The translations under genes were made by a program, and so were the position numbers. This document shows positions 6,281 through 13,555 of a stretch of DNA of 15,728 nt, one piece after another. Source of the stretch: Lutibacter sp. (GTDB lineage: Bacteria > Bacteroidota > Bacteroidia > Flavobacteriales > Flavobacteriaceae); contig DPCK01000007.1 of NCBI GenBank assembly GCA_003516285.1, positions 5,764 to 21,491 on the forward strand, given 5' to 3'. The notes beneath the pieces were generated by a model. It worked only from the letters and a program-made list of their open reading frames with translations, did no database searches and was not told where the DNA came from. Positions within the stretch are counted from its first letter, which is position 1. Each line of letters begins with the position of its first letter.

Positions 6281-7063
6281 TTACTTTTTTGGAAACCAAG
6301 GAAAAAACGCTGATGTCTTCTCAACATAATCCTTGTATTGCGGCTTGGTGTTTTTCAAGGTTTTTTCGAGTAAAGAAACACCGGAAACTTTCACAATTAA
6401 GAGCGTCATCAACAAAGAACTTAAAAGCGGCCAATAACTTCCTGATGCAACTGAAAACAACCCGTAAGCCCACCAAACAGTTGCATCTCCAAAGTAATTT
6501 GGATGGCGCGTGTATTTCCAAAATCCGGTATTTAAGACTTTTTCCTTATTTTTGGGATCAGATTTAAACCTGGCCAATTGAAAATCGCCGCCGGCTTCAA
6601 AAGAAAACCCGATAATCCAGATAATGATGGCAGCATAATCAAAATAGTTTAAACCACTTTCTCCAGCATAAAACTGGGCGCTCAATAAAGGTGCCGAAAT
6701 CAACCACAACAAAAGGCCCTGAAGTAAAAAAACCTGGAAAAAGCTAATCCACCAATAACGATTTTCACCATAATCCTTTCTAAATTGTTGGTATCGAAAA
6801 TCCTCTCCTTTTCCCAAATTACGCCGGCCTAAATAAATGGAAAGCCGCAAACCCCAAATAATCAATAAAGATAAAATAATCAATTTCCGAATTTCAAGAC
6901 CCTCTGCTTTATAAAAATAAAATAAACCTAAAATTACAAATCCCAATCCCCAAAACGGATCAACAATACTTGCGTTTTTTATGAATACGCTCACCAACCA
7001 AAGCATTGTCATAGCAATTACAACAATTAATAATCCTGAAAAATATAATTCTGAATAACTCAT
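6281..7063 (-). CDS. DUF1295 membrane protein (steroid 5-alpha-reductase / isoprenylcysteine methyltransferase-like)
   Basis: A 260-residue integral membrane protein with about six or seven hydrophobic segments. Family marks are DPFWGLGF (35-42), a GEDFRY motif (86-91), the conserved TRHPNYFGD (185-193) near the cofactor-binding end, and the C-terminal TSAFFPWFPKK. This architecture is shared by steroid 5-alpha-reductases, sterol C14-reductases and isoprenylcysteine methyltransferases, which act on lipid or isoprenoid substrates using NADPH or SAM. The bacterial DUF1295 group has no settled substrate. A lipid or carotenoid-like membrane target is inference. It is the first gene of a two-gene minus-strand unit and diverges from the SDR-DUF2867 gene across a 221-base region with two promoter boxes and a shared operator-like repeat. 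Confidence 0.9.
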   Translation of the reverse strand: MSYSELYFSGLLIVVIAMTMLWLVSVFIKNASIVDPFWGLGFVILGLFYFYKAEGLEIRKLIILSLLIIWGLRLSIYLGRRNLGKGEDFRYQQFRKDYGENRYWWISFFQVFLLQGLLLWLISAPLLSAQFYAGESGLNYFDYAAIIIWIIGFSFEAGGDFQLARFKSDPKNKEKVLNTGFWKYTRHPNYFGDATVWWAYGLFSVASGSYWPLLSSLLMTLLIVKVSGVSLLEKTLKNTKPQYKDYVEKTSAFFPWFPKK

Positions 7064-7128
7064 AACTTAAGTTTTTTGTTTTGAAAGGGTGATTTTAATT
7101 GAAAATTGAGCACCTATTTATAATACTA

Positions 7129-7136
7129 CAAATATA
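7129..7136 (-). promoter_or_regulatory. -7 box of the DUF1295 gene promoter (divergent)
   Basis: The minus strand reads TATATTTG, a full TAnnTTTG match, 65 bases upstream of the DUF1295 ATG. The box lies 5 bases from the outer end of the inverted repeat at 7142-7171, so a protein bound there would occupy the -33 region of this promoter. Confidence 0.5.
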
Positions 7137-7141
7137 TATAA

Positions 7142-7171
7142 TGTTTAATATAATATTATTATTGTTAAACA
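7142..7171. promoter_or_regulatory. Inverted repeat between divergent promoters, probable shared operator
   Basis: TGTTTAA (7142-7148) and TTAAACA (7165-7171) are inverted arms with a 16-base AT-only-but-one spacer. The right half, GTTAAACAAAATAA (7164-7177), and the left half, TGTTTAATAT (7142-7151), are identical in sequence, orientation and spacing to 5853-5866 and 5831-5840 in front of the pterin operon. The repeat lies between the two divergent -7 boxes, close to the -33 position of both, which fits an activator or a dual regulator. Confidence 0.65.
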
Positions 7172-7179
7172 AAATAACA

Positions 7180-7187
7180 TATCTTTG
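7180..7187 (+). promoter_or_regulatory. -7 box of the SDR-DUF2867 gene promoter (divergent)
   Basis: TATCTTTG is a full match to the Bacteroidota -7 consensus, with a TTG 15 bases upstream (7162-7164) inside the inverted repeat. The start codon is 97 bases downstream of the box, so the leader is about 90 bases; it is AT-rich and shows no clear riboswitch-like structure. Confidence 0.6.
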
Positions 7188-7284
7188 TACTTTGATTTTA
7201 AATCTTTACATAAAAATAGTAAATATTGCATTCAATAGAAAAATTTGTTTTAATAATGAACTACTTTGTTTGTAAATTTATAGT

Positions 7285-8703
7285 ATGAAAATATTACTTA
7301 CCGGAACCACGGGATACATAGGAAAAAGATTGTTGCCAATATTGCTTGCTGAAGGCCACGAAGTTATTTGTTGCGTGCGCGACAAAAAACGAACGGACTT
7401 AAGCAATTTCGACGGCGAAAACATAAAAGTTATTGAGCTCGATTTTTTGGATGAGAAATCCTTAGATATCCTTCCCAAGGACATTGATGTTGCGTATTAT
7501 TTAATCCATTCGATGTCGGTAAGCACCGATGACTTTGATACGTTGGAAGAGATTTCTGCCAATAATTTCCGAAATAGCATTCAAAAAACAAATGTTAAAC
7601 AGGTTATTTACATAAGCGGCATTGTAAATGAGACCGAATTGTCGAAACATTTATCTTCCAGAAAAAATGTGGAAGATATTCTTGGATCAGGAACCTATAA
7701 TTTGACCACATTGCGCGCCGGAATTATTGTCGGTTCGGGGAGCGCATCGTTCGAAATAATGCGTGATTTGGTCGAAAAACTGCCCATTATGATTACGCCA
7801 AAATGGTTGAATACCAAATCGCAGCCCATCGCCATAAGGAATGTGTTGGAGTTTCTGAAAGGCGTAATGCTCAATGAAGATACCTACAACAAAAGTTTTG
7901 ACATTGGCGGACCAGAAATTTTCACTTATAAAGAAATGTTGTTAACGTTTGCTGAAGTTCGCAATCTGAAACGAACCATCATCACCTTACCTATTATGAC
8001 GCCAAAGCTGTCTTCGTATTGGCTATATTTTGTGACTTCAACTTCTTATAAATTAGCCATAAATCTTGTTGACAGTATGAAAGTTGAAGTGATTTGTAAG
8101 GAAAATGACTTGGCCGAGCGTCTTAACATAAAGTTAATACCTTATAAAGAAGCCGTTAAACTGGCATTCGATAAGATTGACCAGCAAGATGTGATTTCTA
8201 GTTGGATTGATGCACAATCGAGCAACGTGCTTGCCAAAGGAATTTCAAATTTAATTGAAGTCCCAACTTTTGGTTGTTTTCATGACAGGCTTGAAAGAGC
8301 AGTTAAAAACGAGAAAGAAACAGTTGATAAAATTTGGGCTATTGGCGGTGAAAATGGCTGGTATTATGGAAATTTTTTGTGGGTTATGCGAGGATTTCTG
8401 GACAAACTTGTGGGTGGAACCGGGTTGCGAAGAGGCCGTAAAAGCCAAACTGAACTTTCTGTTGGCGATGCGCTCGACTTTTGGCGGGTTTTAGATGTAG
8501 ATAAAAAGAAAAAAAGATTGCTGCTTTATGCTGAAATGAAACTTCCCGGCGAGGCTTGGCTCGAGTTTAAAATAGAGAATAACATCTTGTATCAGACTGC
8601 AACATTCAGACCATTAGGAATTTGGGGAAGAATTTACTGGTACGCGGTTTTGCCGTTTCACGGATTTATTTTTAAAGGAATGATTGATAAATTAACGGAA
8701 TAA
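7285..8703 (+). CDS. SDR family oxidoreductase fused to a DUF2867 domain
   Basis: A 472-residue two-domain protein. Residues 1 to about 300 form an NAD(P)-binding extended/atypical SDR domain with GTTGYIGKRLLP (7-18) as the cofactor loop and the YYLIHSM stretch typical of these proteins. From about 325 to the end is a DUF2867 domain, recognisable from GGENGWYYGNFLW, the GRKSQTELSVGDALDFWRV stretch, and a C-terminal ATFRPLGIWGRIYWYAVLPF segment. DUF2867 is related to polyketide cyclase/SRPBCC-like folds and may bind a hydrophobic ligand. No reaction is established. It leads a plus-strand pair with an SRPBCC gene only 2 bases downstream, so two ligand-binding folds are made together. The promoter carries the operator-like repeat shared with the pterin operon. 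Confidence 0.92.
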   Translation: MKILLTGTTGYIGKRLLPILLAEGHEVICCVRDKKRTDLSNFDGENIKVIELDFLDEKSLDILPKDIDVAYYLIHSMSVSTDDFDTLEEISANNFRNSIQKTNVKQVIYISGIVNETELSKHLSSRKNVEDILGSGTYNLTTLRAGIIVGSGSASFEIMRDLVEKLPIMITPKWLNTKSQPIAIRNVLEFLKGVMLNEDTYNKSFDIGGPEIFTYKEMLLTFAEVRNLKRTIITLPIMTPKLSSYWLYFVTSTSYKLAINLVDSMKVEVICKENDLAERLNIKLIPYKEAVKLAFDKIDQQDVISSWIDAQSSNVLAKGISNLIEVPTFGCFHDRLERAVKNEKETVDKIWAIGGENGWYYGNFLWVMRGFLDKLVGGTGLRRGRKSQTELSVGDALDFWRVLDVDKKKKRLLLYAEMKLPGEAWLEFKIENNILYQTATFRPLGIWGRIYWYAVLPFHGFIFKGMIDKLTE

Positions 8704-8705
8704 TT

Positions 8706-9173
8706 ATGGGGTTTTACCAATTTAAACAAACGCAAAAAATACAAGGAAACATTGATGATGTGTGGAATTTCATCTCTTCTCCTGCCAATTTAAAGAAAAT
8801 TACGCCAGATTATATGGGTTTCGACATTACTTCAGGTGATTTACCGGGAAAAATGTATGCGGGAATGATTATTTGTTATAAGGTAAGTCCGCTTTTGGGG
8901 ATTAAAATGAATTGGCTTACAGAAATCACACAGGTTGAAGAAAAACGTTTTTTTATTGATGAACAACGCGTTGGCCCTTACAAAATATGGCACCATCAGC
9001 ATCATATTGAACCAACTGAAGGCGGTGTTTTAATGACCGATATTGTGACGTATCAGCCGCCAATGGGCTTTTTGGGTTCCATCGCCAATACACTGATTAT
9101 CAGAAATAAGTTGAATGAAATTTTTGACTACAGAAGAAATGTGCTCAACGAAATTTTTGGGGAACTAAAATAA
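8706..9173 (+). CDS. SRPBCC family protein (ligand-binding START/Bet v1-like fold)
   Basis: A 155-residue single-domain protein. The N-terminal pattern FKQTQKIQGNIDDVWNFISSPANLKKITPDYM is the usual opening of SRPBCC (polyketide-cyclase-like) proteins, quoted here as its two parts: beta strand to about residue 14, then the VWNFISSPANL helix. Central residues include WHHQHHIEPTEGGVLMTDIV, typical of the strand region lining the hydrophobic pocket. The family binds lipids, polyketides or other hydrophobic ligands, and the ligand here is unknown. The ATG follows the SDR-DUF2867 stop by 2 bases, so translation is probably coupled. It ends 1 base before the stop of the convergent FAD-dependent dehydrogenase gene, leaving no room for a separate terminator. 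Confidence 0.9.
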   Translation: MGFYQFKQTQKIQGNIDDVWNFISSPANLKKITPDYMGFDITSGDLPGKMYAGMIICYKVSPLLGIKMNWLTEITQVEEKRFFIDEQRVGPYKIWHHQHHIEPTEGGVLMTDIVTYQPPMGFLGSIANTLIIRNKLNEIFDYRRNVLNEIFGELK

Positions 9174-9174
9174 A

Positions 9175-10734
9175 TTACTGCAACATTTTTATAGCCGCTT
9201 CTGCACAACGTTCGCCGTCCATAGCCGCAGACACAATGCCGCCGGCATAGCCTCCGCCCTCTCCGCAAGGGAAAAGTCCGGCAATTTCCGGATGTTCCAA
9301 ATTTTCTTTTCTAGGAATATTTACTGGTGAAGATGTTCGTGATTCCACCCCGACAACATTGGCCTCTTCGGTATAAAAACCCTTCATTTTTTGTCCGAAT
9401 TCCATAAATCCAGTACGCAACCTTCCTCCTATTATTTTTGGCAATAAGGAATGTAAAGGCGCCGATTTTAATCCGGGCTGATAGGAAGTTTCATTCAAAC
9501 TTGTGGACAATCTTCCTTCCACAAAATCAGTTAAACGTTGCGCCGGGGCAGCCTGACTTCTTCCGCCCGCCAAAAAAGCCAGTTTTTCCAAATCTTTTTG
9601 AAATTCCAGTCCTTTTAAAACACCAAATTGTTCGTATTTGTACAAATCTTTATCGGCATTAATTTCCACCACAATTCCAGAATTAGCGAACTTGCTGTTA
9701 CGTTTTGAAGGTGACATGCCATTAACTACCACTTCTCCGGGCGCTGTTGCGGCCGGCACAATAAATCCTCCCGGACACATACAAAAAGAATAAACCCCCC
9801 GGTCATTAACCTGATGCACAAGGCTGTAAGCGGCTGGCGGCAATAATTCATTACGTTGGTCTTCGCAATGGTATTGAATGGAATCGATAATATGCTGCGG
9901 ATGTTCCACCCTAACGCCCATTGCAAAAGATTTGGCTTTTAGGGAAATATTTTTTCTGTGCAGCAAATAATAAATGTCACGTGCCGAATGGCCTGTTGCC
10001 AAAATTAACGTCTGAACAGGCATTTCAGTTCCGTTCTGTAATTGAATTGCCTTTAACTTGTTGTCTTTTATAATGAAATCTGTCACCCTGCTTTCAAAAT
10101 GAATTTCACCGCCATATTTTAAGATGGTTTCTCTAATATTTTCGACAATTTTAGGCAGTTTATTGGTGCCGATATGCGGATGCGCATCCACAAGAATTTG
10201 CTCGGTGGCACCGTGAAAAACAAAATTTTCAAAAACCCTGCGCACATCGCCTCGCTTTAAACTTCGGGTATATAATTTTCCGTCGGAATATGTTCCGGCA
10301 CCGCCTTCGCCAAAACAGTAATTAGAATCTTCATTAACAATATGAAACTGATTTATGGCACGTAAATCGCGTCTTCTTTCCTGCACTTTTTTGCCTCTTT
10401 CCAGCACAATGGGTTTATAGCCCAATTCAATACAACGCAAAGCGGCGAACATTCCTGCTGGACCAAAACCGATGATATGAATTTCTTTGGAGGAGGAAAC
10501 ATCTTTATATATAAATGAATCAATCAAAGTTTCCGGAGCCTGTTCTTGAATATATACGGCAACTTTGTAATTAAAAACAATTTCAGACTTACGGGCATCA
10601 ATAGATTTTCGCAACACTTTTACAGCGTTGATGTCTTTTTCAGCAATGTTTAGAAAGCGCGCTGCCTTTTTCTTTAAAATACCCTCAAGTTTTTCTTCTT
10701 GAATAGGAATCCGAAGCTGAATTTCTTTTACCAT
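9175..10734 (-). CDS. FAD-dependent dehydrogenase (NAD(P)/FAD oxidoreductase, COG2509-like)
   Basis: A 519-residue flavoprotein. GFGPAG (89-94) is the FAD-binding loop, followed by the acidic end of the strand in VLERGKK. FGEGGAGTYSDGKLYTR (141-157) and the C-terminal FPCGEGGGYAGG (488-499) are characteristic of this group, and an ATGHSARD stretch marks the second conserved loop. The roughly 85-residue region before the FAD loop is a family-typical N-terminal domain. It lacks a signal peptide and is cytoplasmic. The substrate is unknown. The frame extends 6 codons upstream to a TTG at 10752, but that extension overlaps a TAATTTTG promoter box, so I choose the ATG at 10732-10734, giving MVKEIQLR as the start. 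The gene is downstream of a slipin gene on the same strand but has its own likely promoter. Confidence 0.9.
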   Translation of the reverse strand: MVKEIQLRIPIQEEKLEGILKKKAARFLNIAEKDINAVKVLRKSIDARKSEIVFNYKVAVYIQEQAPETLIDSFIYKDVSSSKEIHIIGFGPAGMFAALRCIELGYKPIVLERGKKVQERRRDLRAINQFHIVNEDSNYCFGEGGAGTYSDGKLYTRSLKRGDVRRVFENFVFHGATEQILVDAHPHIGTNKLPKIVENIRETILKYGGEIHFESRVTDFIIKDNKLKAIQLQNGTEMPVQTLILATGHSARDIYYLLHRKNISLKAKSFAMGVRVEHPQHIIDSIQYHCEDQRNELLPPAAYSLVHQVNDRGVYSFCMCPGGFIVPAATAPGEVVVNGMSPSKRNSKFANSGIVVEINADKDLYKYEQFGVLKGLEFQKDLEKLAFLAGGRSQAAPAQRLTDFVEGRLSTSLNETSYQPGLKSAPLHSLLPKIIGGRLRTGFMEFGQKMKGFYTEEANVVGVESRTSSPVNIPRKENLEHPEIAGLFPCGEGGGYAGGIVSAAMDGERCAEAAIKMLQ

Positions 10735-10739
10735 ATCGG

Positions 10740-10747
10740 CAAAATTA
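10740..10747 (-). promoter_or_regulatory. -7 box of the FAD-dehydrogenase promoter, 5 bases from the start codon
   Basis: The minus strand reads TAATTTTG, a full TAnnTTTG match, with TTTTTTTG about 12-20 bases upstream. The ATG follows after only CCGAT, so transcription from this box would start at or within a few bases of the ATG and give a leaderless or nearly leaderless message. Confidence 0.45.
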
Positions 10748-10831
10748 CTCAAATTTTAACAAAAAAACCGATTCGCAGTGTTTGAAATGTTTCAATAAAT
10801 GCAGAATGCAAACTAAATCACTTTACAAAAA

Positions 10832-11599
10832 TTAATCTATCTTCTTAATTTTTTTCTTCTTTGGCTTTTTTGCAGGCCTTGGCAATACTTCTTCCGGAAA
10901 TGGGAAAAGTATGGTTGAATTCTTTTCTGAAGCTATATTTGCTAAGGTTTGATAAAGTCTTAATTTAATGGCTGACGGAGATTGATCTATCAATTTTCCT
11001 GCTTCAAGCAATTTACCGGCAGCTTGTTCTTCCGCGAGTGCCAAAATAATTCTTGCTCTTCTGGAACGTTCCGCTTCAGCTTGATTGGCCATCATTCGTC
11101 TCATATTTTCCGGCAATTGAATATCCTTAATTTTAACATCAATAATTTCAATACCCCAAACCTTTGTTTCCTGTTCAACAATAGCCTTAATATTCTTGCC
11201 CATTTCTTCTCGTTTTGATAGGATGGTGTCCAATTCCACTTTTCCGCAAACGTCCCTTAAGGCCGCCTGCGACAATTGTGAAATGGCAAATTTATATTCC
11301 TCCACTTCCAAGACAGCTTTCTCAGGATTATTGACTTTATAAAACACAACGCCATCAATACTGCAAGGCACATTGTCCGAAGTCATTACTTCTTGCGATA
11401 CGATATTGATTGTGATCACCCTAATATCCACAATCTGAATGGTCTCAACAACAGGAATAATCCACCTCAAACCGGGTTCCAATGTTTTAACGAATTTTCC
11501 AAATCTAAATTTTAAGGCTCTTTTGTATTCAAAAATAATTCGTATTCCGCTAAGCAAAATCAATCCGAATAGTAATAAAATAAATAGTGATGGATTCAT
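10832..11599 (-). CDS. Slipin / SPFH (band 7) membrane protein
   Basis: A 255-residue protein. Residues about 3-24 form an N-terminal membrane anchor (LFILLLFGLILLSGI). The SPFH domain follows, with FRFGKFVKTLEPGLRWIIP at the start, a VMTSDNVPCSIDGVVFYKV central stretch, and LPENMRRMMANQAEAERSRR leading into the helical region that drives oligomerisation. The C-terminus is very basic (KPKKKKIKKID). Slipins form ring-shaped oligomers that organise membrane microdomains and regulate partner proteases or channels. The usual partner gene, an NfeD-type serine protease, is not adjacent here; the neighbours are an FAD dehydrogenase downstream and the DUF6090-like array upstream. The ATG at 11597-11599 directly precedes the anchor. 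Confidence 0.93.
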   Translation of the reverse strand: MNPSLFILLLFGLILLSGIRIIFEYKRALKFRFGKFVKTLEPGLRWIIPVVETIQIVDIRVITINIVSQEVMTSDNVPCSIDGVVFYKVNNPEKAVLEVEEYKFAISQLSQAALRDVCGKVELDTILSKREEMGKNIKAIVEQETKVWGIEIIDVKIKDIQLPENMRRMMANQAEAERSRRARIILALAEEQAAGKLLEAGKLIDQSPSAIKLRLYQTLANIASEKNSTILFPFPEEVLPRPAKKPKKKKIKKID

Positions 11600-11822
11600 A
11601 ATTATTTGAGTTAAGTTAATTTGAGGTTATTATCTGTATAAAACAAAAGAGCCTTCAAGTTTATGCCAAAAAGGGAATATAAATTTTCCTCTTTAATTTA
11701 CGACCTTTTTAAAATTACAAAAATTAAAACTAACAACAAAATATTACCTATGAATTTTGTTTTATTTAAGTCTGATGTCTATTAACAAACAGTTCTGCAG
11801 TAATTAATTAAAGAAATAAAAG
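11600..11822. other. AT-rich intergenic region upstream of the slipin gene
   Basis: These 223 bases carry no credible gene. On the minus strand they should contain the slipin promoter, but I see no full TAnnTTTG box (the nearest is CTCTTTTG around 11646-11653). No trace of the C-terminal part of the dead DUF6090-like copy is recognisable, so that part seems deleted rather than merely mutated. Confidence 0.4.
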
Positions 11823-11992
11823 TTAATCAATAGGTGCTTTTGTTATCCTGCTTACATTCCAATTATTAATACTTAAGGCAATCAAAATACCAATAACTAC
11901 TAAAATAATTTCACCAATAGCCTATTTAAAGTATTTAGTCGTTTTACCTTCATTGAGAAGGTTTGACGGGTGTTACGGAAGAGTTTAATCAT
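11823..11992 (-). pseudogene. Degenerate fifth copy of the DUF6090-like gene (N-terminal remnant)
   Basis: Read from the ATG at 11990-11992 the strand begins MIKLFRNT and closely follows the first 135 bases of the neighbouring paralogue at 12658-12792. Two lesions are clear. A single T is missing in the run at about 11971-11973 (GGTTTGACGG against GGTTTTGACGG), shifting the frame after about 10 codons. A TAG replaces the conserved Tyr codon just before the membrane segment (AAATAGGCT against AAATATGCT). Beyond these, AIGEIILVVIGILIALSINNWN is still readable up to a TAA at 11823-11825, and the extracytoplasmic domain is absent. The lesions and truncation show it is inactive. It lies 35 bases downstream of the last intact copy, at the 3' end of the array. 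Confidence 0.85.
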
Positions 11993-12027
11993 TGTTTCAT
12001 ATTTTTTTTCTGGAGTTCTCAATTTTT

Positions 12028-12792
12028 TTATGCTTTCCTATCACTTAATTCGTTCTTAATTAGTACTTGCAATTTTTCGGATTCTTTAATAAGGCTTTCA
12101 AGCCGTGCCTTTGTATTTTTTAAGTTATAATTTGCATATCCTATCTGGCGAATTAGTCCGTTATATTCTTTTGAGGTTGGGTTAAACAACCAAGTATTAT
12201 CTTTAATAGCAAATTCAGAACCTTGAGTGTAATAATCTTGCTGCAGCTTAAACCAACCTTCATTAATGTTTGTTTTAAGATGTTTTCTAACCTCATCATT
12301 TATCTGTAATATATAATAGCTTTCCCTTTCACACAGTTTGTAATAGGTCTCAATTGCTTTCAAAAGTTCTTTTGAGTCTATGGTATAGAGTCGTCCCGTG
12401 TTTTTCATTTCTTCATAGGTTGAAATATAAAGATTTGGCATGTTTTCTGAATATAAGTTTTTAATGACCTTGTCAACATCATTAGGACTGACACTTTTGG
12501 TTAAAATTGAAAGTAAAGTATCGTTGCGTTTGATTCTATTTTCATATCCATTTTCAAACTGTATGAGATAGGTTAATCGATTAATATTTAATTGTAACTC
12601 ATTCTCAATTTTTATTAGCAATCTATTATTTATATTCCTATTTTGACGCTCTTGATTCCAATTATTAATTTGCAACGCTATTAAAATTCCAATAACCACC
12701 AATACAATTTCACCAATAGCATATTTAAAGTATTTAGTCGTTTTACCTTCATTGAGAAGGTTTTGACGGATGTTTCTAAAGAGTTTTATCAT
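12028..12792 (-). CDS. DUF6090-like single-span membrane protein, paralogue 4 of the array
   Basis: A 254-residue protein. It opens with MIKLFRNIRQNLLNEGK, a basic cytoplasmic segment, then the hallmark YAIGEIVLVVIGILIALQ (about 25-42), a single membrane helix ending INNWN. The remaining 210 residues are helical and charged and face outside the cytoplasm by the positive-inside rule. NCBI calls such Bacteroidota proteins DUF6090, as I recall; no function is known. The first 135 bases are highly similar to the other copies and closest to the dead copy next door (both share the KTTKYFKYAIGEI coding stretch), whereas the external domain is unlike theirs. Its ATG lies inside the 3' end of the upstream paralogue (17-base overlap), implying coupled translation. 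Confidence 0.85.
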   Translation of the reverse strand: MIKLFRNIRQNLLNEGKTTKYFKYAIGEIVLVVIGILIALQINNWNQERQNRNINNRLLIKIENELQLNINRLTYLIQFENGYENRIKRNDTLLSILTKSVSPNDVDKVIKNLYSENMPNLYISTYEEMKNTGRLYTIDSKELLKAIETYYKLCERESYYILQINDEVRKHLKTNINEGWFKLQQDYYTQGSEFAIKDNTWLFNPTSKEYNGLIRQIGYANYNLKNTKARLESLIKESEKLQVLIKNELSDRKA

Positions 12793-13549
12793 GTTCTTTT
12801 AAATAATTATTAATTTGAGCCAATAAATTTCGAGAATTGTTAAGGGAGTATTCAAGCTCATCTTTGGTTTCCATAAAAAGAATCCTTTTAAAATTGCTTA
12901 TACCCTGAAATGTTGCTGCTAGATGACTGGGATTTATGTTTTTCCAAACCAAAGAATCTATGAGTTCACCTTGGTCATGAATTTTTGTTGAGCCAAAAGT
13001 ATAGGTGCTGACGTACGATGTAATCTTTTCTCTATAATCATAAGTGGTTTTTTCTACCCTTTTAGAAAAAGAGAATTTCTTATTGTAAAAATTCTTAATA
13101 TTTGTCTTGAGCGAGTCAGACAGATTTTCTATCAACCCAGTTTGATTAAGACTGTTATAAGCGTTGGTGTTGTATATAATTTGATTACTCCAATTAGGGT
13201 TAAATTCATGGCGCATAATTCTTATTAAGGTGTCGACCGTAGCATTGGGTTTTGCCACTCTAGCTCTTAAAGACTCATTCAATTGATATTGCGCTATGAT
13301 GAATGGAAACTGCTCTGTTATTAATAAAGTGTCTTGTACCAAATCACTTCTTAACGCTACCAATAAGTTACTAATTTTGGCTTCCGTTTTTCTGTATTCA
13401 TTCCAATTATTAATCTGCAAAGCAATCAAAATACCAATCACCACCAATACAATTTCACCCAAAGCATATTTTAAATAGTTTGTGTTTCTAATTATTGAGC
13501 TATTTTCTGCAATAATTTTTTTACGGATGTTTCTAAAGAGTTTGATCAT
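12776..13549 (-). CDS. DUF6090-like single-span membrane protein, paralogue 3 of the array
   Basis: A 257-residue protein. It has the same plan as its neighbours, but the cytoplasmic lead is four residues longer (MIKLFRNIRKKIIAENSSI, then RNTNYLKYALGEIVL). The membrane helix reads VLVVIGILIALQINNWNEY. The external part (about 45-257) is mostly helical, with a Leu- and Asn-rich pattern, a conserved-looking YNTNAYNSLNQTGLI turn, and no cysteines or recognisable enzyme motif. In all four copies a segment of this kind, with Asn/Ser-Gly in the pattern (here LNQTGLI, elsewhere NTGRLY, SSGQLK, NSGNMS), occurs at a similar position, suggesting one shared but diverged fold. It overlaps the downstream copy by 17 bases and follows the upstream copy after 6 bases. 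Confidence 0.85.
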   Translation of the reverse strand: MIKLFRNIRKKIIAENSSIIRNTNYLKYALGEIVLVVIGILIALQINNWNEYRKTEAKISNLLVALRSDLVQDTLLITEQFPFIIAQYQLNESLRARVAKPNATVDTLIRIMRHEFNPNWSNQIIYNTNAYNSLNQTGLIENLSDSLKTNIKNFYNKKFSFSKRVEKTTYDYREKITSYVSTYTFGSTKIHDQGELIDSLVWKNINPSHLAATFQGISNFKRILFMETKDELEYSLNNSRNLLAQINNYLKEHDKTL

Positions 13550-13555
13550 AATCAG

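Noticed and set aside
9438..9926. Open frames inside the FAD-dehydrogenase gene (9438-9662 plus, 9726-9926 minus)
   Set aside because: They are in other frames of a gene with clear flavoprotein motifs throughout and encode nothing recognisable.
10770..10784. Small inverted repeat TTGAAATGTTTCAA between the slipin and FAD genes as a terminator
   Set aside because: The stem is six AT-rich pairs with a two-base loop and no adjacent T-run, so it cannot be supported as an intrinsic terminator.
11625..11690. Sigma-54-like promoter (TTGGCATAAACTTGAA on the minus strand) before the slipin gene
   Set aside because: The GG is followed 10 bases later by AA rather than the required GC, and Bacteroidota generally do not use sigma-54 promoters widely.
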